From positions 1 through 10,938 of the forward strand of contig CAZFZL010000050.1 in the NCBI GenBank assembly GCA_964523005.1: a DNA stretch of 10,938 nucleotides, written 5' to 3'. Position numbers and translations under genes: made by a program. The stretch is from UMGS1307 sp964523005 (lineage in GTDB: Bacteria; Bacillota; Clostridia; Oscillospirales; CAG-382). Under the pieces are notes generated by a model. That model did no database searches and was not told the origin of the DNA. It saw nothing but the letters and a program-made list of their open reading frames with translations. Shown piece by piece: positions 7,107-10,938 of this stretch (position 1 is its first letter; each line of letters opens with the position of its first letter).

Positions 7107-7135
7107 TTGACAGCAAATGTGTGGTGTGGTATATT
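7107..7135 (+). promoter_or_regulatory. Sigma-A-type promoter for the two-TM membrane protein gene
   Basis: TTGACA (7107-7112), a 17-base spacer and TATATT (7130-7135), with an extended -10 TGG at 7127-7129. The predicted start near 7142 leaves a leader of about 110 bases. This leader holds a short hairpin (TCCTT/AAGGA around 7160-7172) but no terminator or riboswitch that I recognise. Confidence 0.8.
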
Positions 7136-7252
7136 AGAAAAGGTTTTCGTAAGGTGTGATCCTTTGAAGGACTAGCGCTTTATTTTGACGTTTCCGGGGC
7201 TGCGCACCGTTGGATAATGCCGCCGGTTTTCATTGGAAAGGAATGATTTGCT

Positions 7253-7954
7253 ATGGGAAAAAACGATAAATCACGCATACAGACAGAAAAGTACTTCAAG
7301 CGGCAGTTCAGCACTCTGCTCATCGGAGTCGGAGTTGCGCTCTCGCTCATCGGTATAGCCTTCACCCTTGCGTCACAGCGGACGCAGTATATGGGGCTTG
7401 TGATGCTCGTTCCGGGCAGCGCGATGTGGGTCGTAGGCGCCGCAATACACGTCAAGGGCAGCGACCTTGACAACAGGATGAACACATACACCGATGATTT
7501 CAAAAAGAATTTCTACGAAGGTATGTCTTATACTACTAAAAAAGTCGTGCTTCCTGTCCCTCACATAACATGCGGGTATATTCTTGACGGCGACAAATAC
7601 CGTTCGAGACGCGGCGGCGACGGCAAGCTCAGGACAGAGGAATGCTGCATCACCGGACTTGTGATCGAAAAAGATCAGTCGCTTCTTATGATAAAATCAT
7701 CGCTTTGCTCTCTTGTAGGCGGTGAAACGTCGACCGAGTGCTTCTGCCGCCATTTCTTTGAGCTGTCGGAAATCAAGCCGGTCGAGTCAGAGCAGAACGC
7801 ACTGAGTAAAAACTATTCGAAATTCACTGCCGTATGTACTGACAAAACAGAGTTTTCTTTTCTGCTTTCCGCCGATGCGGAGGCCGATGCCGTCATAGAC
7901 GACGTTCAGTCGCTTATCGAGGACGCAAAGAAGAGAAAAGCTCAGCAAAAATAA
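7253..7954 (+). CDS. Uncharacterised membrane protein with two N-terminal TM helices
   Basis: I do not recognise this 233-residue protein. A basic N-terminus (about residues 1-22) precedes two hydrophobic helices, roughly residues 23-43 (STLLIGVGVALSLIGIAFTLA) and 47-68 (MGLVMLVPGSAMWVVGAAI). They are joined by a very short turn, so both ends probably face the cytoplasm. The remaining ~165 residues are soluble, with several cysteines (including a CC pair and a CxC), a basic RSRRGGDGK stretch, alternating strands, and an Ala/Lys-rich helical end (DAKKRKAQQK). Two TM helices followed by a single soluble beta-rich domain recalls PH-like or YcxB-like membrane proteins, but I cannot show homology. 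GGAAAGGAA at 7235-7243 sets the start. The gene is monocistronic: its own strong promoter precedes it and a textbook terminator follows. Confidence 0.75.
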   Translation: MGKNDKSRIQTEKYFKRQFSTLLIGVGVALSLIGIAFTLASQRTQYMGLVMLVPGSAMWVVGAAIHVKGSDLDNRMNTYTDDFKKNFYEGMSYTTKKVVLPVPHITCGYILDGDKYRSRRGGDGKLRTEECCITGLVIEKDQSLLMIKSSLCSLVGGETSTECFCRHFFELSEIKPVESEQNALSKNYSKFTAVCTDKTEFSFLLSADAEADAVIDDVQSLIEDAKKRKAQQK

Positions 7955-7966
7955 CGGAATATATGA

Positions 7967-8005
7967 AGGCGGCAGAGCGAAAAACGCTTCTGCCGCCTGT
8001 TTTTT
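7967..8005 (+). terminator. Rho-independent terminator after the two-TM protein gene
   Basis: AGGCGGCAGA (7967-7976) pairs perfectly with TCTGCCGCCT (7989-7998); GCG/CGC pairs continue inside around an AAAAA loop with one bulged T. TTTTTT follows at 8000-8005. The convergent F420-ligase-like gene ends at 8014, so the same hairpin may also stop the - strand transcript, although less efficiently because that side lacks a strong T-run. Confidence 0.9.
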
Positions 8006-8013
8006 GTATGTGA

Positions 8014-9204
8014 TTATTTTGCGTAGTTGTCGAAGTAGCCCTTGATGAGGATGATCGGCGTGCCTTTGTCGCCGCTTCCCGATGTCAGGTCGCAAAGTGA
8101 ACCGATAAGGTCGGTCAGGCGTCTGGGCGTCGTACCCTGCGAGACCATCTGTCCGACGAGATCGCTGTCCTTGTGGCGTATATAGTCGCTTATGGCGTCC
8201 TTCAGCTCGCTGCCGCTGAGCGACTTGAAGTTGTTGTCAGCGAGATATTTAAGCTTTACTTCGTTCGGCTGTCCCTCAAGTCCCGACGTGTACGCGGGGC
8301 TGACGACCGGGTCTGCAAGCTCCCAGATCTTACCCATCGGATCCTTGAACGCGCCGTCGCCGTAGATCATCGTTTCAACCTTCACGCCTGTGCGGTCAAG
8401 GATGCTTGCCTGGATCGCATTTACCACGCTTTCGCATTCACGCGGGAATAGCTTGATCCTGTCGTCGTCTGCCTTGTTGCTTCCGAGCAGACCGTATTTT
8501 TCGTTCTTTCCGCTGCCGTTGACAGACTCGGAAAGGATGTTGTCAAGGCTGTATACCTTCTGAGCTCCGGCATTCCTGAGCAGACGCTTCGTGCGTTCGC
8601 GTGTGTGTATGTCGCAGCAGAGCACGTTCTTTGTGTATTTGAGTATCGCGCGGCAGTCGTTGGCGAGTATGACCTCGACTTCACAGCCGGTAGACGCGAT
8701 AACGTCTTTATAATATTGTATATAATCCACTCCGGTGAACGGATGCTTGCGGTAGCCGAACAGTTCGCGGAATTTCTCTTCCGTAAGCACGTCAGACCAA
8801 GGATTCACACCCTTTTCATCGAGTAGATCGAGGTCGACAAGATGGTTGCCTACTTCGTCCGACGGATAGCTCAGGCAAAGATATATCTTTTTCGCGCCCT
8901 TCGCGATACCCTTCAGGCATATCGCAAAGCGGTTGCGGCTGAGTATCGGGAAGAGGACTGCCATCGGCTCGTCACCGAATTTGTTCTTTATATCCGCTGC
9001 TATCTGATCGGTCGTTGCGTAGTTGCCCTGCGCGCGCGCGACGACGGCTTCCGTCACGGCAACGACATCCTTTTCAGCGAGCTTTATTCCGTTGCTTTGT
9101 GTAGCGGCAAGTACGCTGTCAACGACTATCTGCGCGATGTCGTCGCCCTCTCTGATTATAGGAGCGCGTATGCCCATAGAAACGGTGCCAATAAGTCTTT
9201 CCAT
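8014..9204 (-). CDS. Coenzyme F420-0:L-glutamate ligase family protein (CofE-like)
   Basis: This 396-residue protein resembles the CofE/FbiB F420-0:gamma-glutamyl ligase family. The N-terminal IIREGDDIAQIVVDS, followed by AEKDVVAVTEAVVARAQGNY (about residues 14-62), matches the family opening, where the REGDD element helps bind metal and nucleotide. Further family-like elements are ILANDCRAIL (about 180-190) and YGDGAFKDPMGKIWELADPVVSP (about 280-305). Authentic CofE adds L-glutamate to F420-0 using GTP and is about 250 residues; this one is some 150 residues longer. No other F420 synthesis or F420-dependent gene appears here, and Clostridia generally are not known to make F420, so its real substrate is open: possibly another gamma-glutamyl-type or acid-amine ligation. 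It is preceded by its own promoter, with AAGGA at 9219-9215. No membrane or export signal is seen. Confidence 0.8.
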   Translation of the reverse strand: MERLIGTVSMGIRAPIIREGDDIAQIVVDSVLAATQSNGIKLAEKDVVAVTEAVVARAQGNYATTDQIAADIKNKFGDEPMAVLFPILSRNRFAICLKGIAKGAKKIYLCLSYPSDEVGNHLVDLDLLDEKGVNPWSDVLTEEKFRELFGYRKHPFTGVDYIQYYKDVIASTGCEVEVILANDCRAILKYTKNVLCCDIHTRERTKRLLRNAGAQKVYSLDNILSESVNGSGKNEKYGLLGSNKADDDRIKLFPRECESVVNAIQASILDRTGVKVETMIYGDGAFKDPMGKIWELADPVVSPAYTSGLEGQPNEVKLKYLADNNFKSLSGSELKDAISDYIRHKDSDLVGQMVSQGTTPRRLTDLIGSLCDLTSGSGDKGTPIILIKGYFDNYAK

Positions 9205-9240
9205 TTGAGTTCCGTCCTTGTAGTTTTTTTCGGTACTCTC

Positions 9241-9269
9241 AGTATAGACCTATATTATCCATAAGTCAA
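9241..9269 (-). promoter_or_regulatory. Sigma-A-type promoter for the CofE-like gene
   Basis: On the - strand, TTGACT (9269-9264), a 17-base spacer and TATACT (9246-9241). Transcription would start near 9234, about 30 bases before the ATG at 9204. Confidence 0.75.
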
Positions 9270-9288
9270 ATATATGTTTCTTATGGAT
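9257..9288. repeat. Inverted repeat overlapping the -35 box of the CofE-like gene
   Basis: ATCCATAAG (9257-9265) and CTTATGGAT (9280-9288) are perfect 9-bp inverted repeats, 23 bases centre to centre, about two helical turns apart. The inner end of the left arm overlaps the -35 box (9264-9269) and that arm fills part of the spacer. This is the geometry of an operator for a dimeric regulator; no regulator gene is present in the window. Confidence 0.55.
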
Positions 9289-9335
9289 GACATAAATACG
9301 CGTTATAAAAACGCAAAACTTATTTTCAAGCCGCC

Positions 9336-9373
9336 ATTCCCGGCATGCCTGTCGGTGTACGGCTGTCGGGAAT
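9336..9373 (-). terminator. Putative hairpin terminator after the YitT-family gene
   Basis: ATTCCCGGCA (9336-9345) pairs with TGTCGGGAAT (9364-9373) over ten pairs (one G-T), with GCC/GGC pairing inside. It begins 18 bases past the YitT stop on the - strand. There is no immediate T-run; a TTTTG/TTTTT stretch lies further on, so the function is uncertain. Confidence 0.4.
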
Positions 9374-9390
9374 TTCGGATCCTGCGTGTT

Positions 9391-10290
9391 TTATTTCGGT
9401 ACTGCCTTAAAAACGTCAGCAACGTCACTGATGGAGATATAAGCGCCCGGATCGATCGAATGTACAATATCCTTCATCTGAGTGATCTGAAAACGGTTAA
9501 GAACTATATAGATCATTTTTTTATCGGTGCCTGAATAATATCCTTTTGCATCCAATATGGTTACACCCTGCTCAAAATTTGCTGACAGCGACATACAGAT
9601 TTCTTCTTCGTGTGAAGTAATAATAAAAACAGATTTTGAACGGTCGATTCCTTCAACAACAAAGTCTATTGTTTTAAGCGCAGCCATATATGTAACGATC
9701 GAATACAGGGGCAATATCCAGCTATGGATGACGATCCCGCAGATAATATACAAAGTAACATTGTATATCATCACAAACGTGCCGACGGTAATTCCTATTC
9801 TCTTTGCGTAAATGACGGACATAACCTCGATTCCGTCCATCGCTCCGCCGAAGCGCACGGCAAGACCGCTTCCGAGACCTGAAATAATTCCTCCGAATAA
9901 AGCACAAAGCAACAAATCAGAACCGGCAAGCGGAGACATTATACTTACATCTATCGGCAAAAAATCTGTAATCAACCACGCACAGACAGAATACACCGCG
10001 ACAGCATATATAGAATATACTGTGAAAACAAGTCCTTGTTTTTTTAAGCCGAATATAAAAAGCGGAATATTCAGTATCAACAAAAGCACGGAAAGAGTCA
10101 TCCACTCAGGTGTTATTTGAGCTAACAGCATGGATGTTCCGGAAATGCCGCTGTCATATAATTTCACCGGTGAAAGAAATACAGTAATACCGAATGCGTT
10201 GATTATACCTGCCGCAGTGAGAAGAAGAAAATTTTTAAAGCTTAACCCTTTCAGCTCGCCGAACACAGCCGATGGTTTCTTTTTTTTCAA
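9391..10290 (-). CDS. YitT-family membrane protein (DUF161 + DUF2179)
   Basis: This 299-residue protein matches the YitT family in length and order. A cluster of about five to six TM helices (roughly residues 20-42, 64-84, 88-110, 125-145, 168-200) contains family-like motifs such as SPVKLYDSGISGTSML (40-55), GLGSGLAVRFGGAMDGIEV (138-156) and the start of a cytosolic tail. The tail, from about residue 219, is a DUF2179-type domain: SVFIITSHEEEI, GVTILDAKGYYSGTDKKMIY and IDPGAYISISDVADVF. The biochemical role of YitT proteins is not established. The start is a TTG (10290-10288): AGAGGTG at 10304-10298 lies 7 bases before it, and no ATG exists nearby in frame. It lies 64 bases after the broken kinase-like gene on the same strand. 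Its sequence is more AT-rich than the left half of the window. Confidence 0.9.
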   Translation of the reverse strand: MKKKKPSAVFGELKGLSFKNFLLLTAAGIINAFGITVFLSPVKLYDSGISGTSMLLAQITPEWMTLSVLLLILNIPLFIFGLKKQGLVFTVYSIYAVAVYSVCAWLITDFLPIDVSIMSPLAGSDLLLCALFGGIISGLGSGLAVRFGGAMDGIEVMSVIYAKRIGITVGTFVMIYNVTLYIICGIVIHSWILPLYSIVTYMAALKTIDFVVEGIDRSKSVFIITSHEEEICMSLSANFEQGVTILDAKGYYSGTDKKMIYIVLNRFQITQMKDIVHSIDPGAYISISDVADVFKAVPK

Positions 10291-10354
10291 AAGCTGTCAC
10301 CTCTTGCAAAATAGTACGATATTATCTGTTTATTATGATAGAATGCTTCTATTT
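10291..10354. other. Short AT-rich gap between the broken kinase-like gene and the YitT gene
   Basis: The 64-base gap holds the YitT ribosome binding site (10304-10298) and AT-rich sequence with several imperfect -10-like hexamers (for example TAATAT and TACTAT on the - strand). None has a convincing -35 at the right distance, so I do not call a promoter. Confidence 0.4.
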
Positions 10355-10875
10355 TCACTCGAAAAGATCATCTGTATCAACATTATACTCACTTTCGATA
10401 AGCCGATAGTTGTTCTTTAGCTTTTCGCATTGCTTTAGATTGAAAAGGTTCTCGTCAATAAGCGCTTGCCTGCAAAGCGTATCGTCTAACCTTTCTTCAA
10501 TGACATTGGCCTTTTCTTTTATCAGATCAAAGTTATTTTCTATGTAATTCCTGCTGAAAATCAAGCAAACATATTTGATGTGCGCTAAATAACCGGAATC
10601 AAAATACTCCTTGTAATCAGGCGGAATATATACGCCTTCAATAATTAAACTCTGTTTGTTTTCAATAGCCGTCTTTGCGATCTCCGCAATGATAGGAAAC
10701 AAATAAGAACTCAGCGTTTATCACTGCTTACAGGAGTAAGCTTTGTCTGTTTGCTTCTGATTAGCCCCATTTTTATATGGTCTATTGAAATATAGCTACA
10801 ACCGTTTTTGAGCATCAGCTTATGCGCAAGCAGCGTTTTTCCCGTATGCGATGAGCCTGTTATAAAATATATTAT
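10355..10875 (-). pseudogene. Frameshifted small P-loop ATP-binding (kinase-like) protein
   Basis: Two reading frames together make one protein of about 172 residues. The first half, upstream of the break, has a Walker A motif GSSHTGKT near the N-terminus, then ISIDHIKMGLI; it ends in ...TPVSSDKR at a TGA at 10711-10713. The second half continues in another frame as LSSYLFPIIAEIAKTAI, ENKQSLIIEGVYIPP, HIKYVCLIFS, EERLDD and ENLFNL, ending at 10355. The natural join is at the AAA of GATAAACGC (about 10718-10720), where one extra base would restore D-K-T-L-S-S-Y-L. The expected start position is also damaged: AAAAGGAG at 10887-10880 is followed by ATA codons at 10875 and 10872, where an ATG would be expected before the YFITGSS motif. 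The protein resembles small P-loop kinase-like ATPases (2-phosphoglycerate kinase or nucleotide-kinase-like) found as single genes in Clostridia; the substrate is unknown. Confidence 0.75.
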
Positions 10876-10938
10876 ATTTCTCCTTTTGTTACAACAAGTC
10901 GGAATCAATGCTTTTTGAAAGACAAACGACCGTCTCAA

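Noticed and set aside
1..10938. Search for CRISPR arrays, tRNA/rRNA genes, insertion sequences, toxin-antitoxin pairs or a defence island.
   Set aside because: No regularly spaced repeats, no tRNA cloverleaf, no transposase or terminal inverted repeats, and no recognisable defence genes were found by eye; the window is mostly housekeeping and single-gene units.

Overview
The window looks like chromosome from a Gram-positive anaerobe of the class Clostridia, plausibly an uncultured gut Oscillospiraceae-type bacterium. The HPr protein carries both the PTS histidine (His15) and the HPr-kinase serine (Ser46), consensus purine-rich ribosome binding sites and sigma-A-type promoters are common, a T-box-like leader is present, and YitT and DUF4330-type proteins occur. 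The taxonomic placement is inference. No CRISPR array, insertion sequence, tRNA or rRNA was seen.

Left part (1-5220, all + strand). The window opens inside the end of a polytopic membrane protein, probably O-antigen ligase/polymerase-like, followed by a single-pass DUF4330-like protein; together they form the tail of a surface-polysaccharide-type cluster. A promoter at 927-955 then drives an HPr-family protein. After a weak hairpin comes a tight housekeeping operon: uvrC (nucleotide excision repair), rsmD (16S rRNA methylation, ATGA overlap with uvrC), coaD (coenzyme A synthesis, with a short C-terminus) and a PHP-domain phosphoesterase. It closes with a strong hairpin at 5172-5207.

Middle part (5214-8005). 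An acyl-CoA synthetase/AMP-dependent ligase lies on the - strand. Its strong promoter sits about 212 nt upstream of the start codon. The intervening leader carries several T-box hallmarks (AGAGAG, GGTGAGAG, CCGAAAGC, AGTAGG, CGTTA) but no canonical T-box antiterminator sequence, and it ends in a small hairpin over the ribosome binding site. This is the most interesting feature of the window. A divergent, equally good promoter reads rightward into an unrecognised two-TM membrane protein that ends at a textbook terminator.

Right part (8014-10938, all - strand). A coenzyme F420-0:L-glutamate ligase family protein (CofE-like) has its own promoter, with a 9-bp inverted repeat overlapping the -35 box. 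Upstream of it lie a YitT-family membrane protein (TTG start) and a small P-loop kinase-like gene that is broken by a frameshift and seems to have lost its ATG. This last segment is visibly more AT-rich than the left half, suggesting a younger or transferred stretch.
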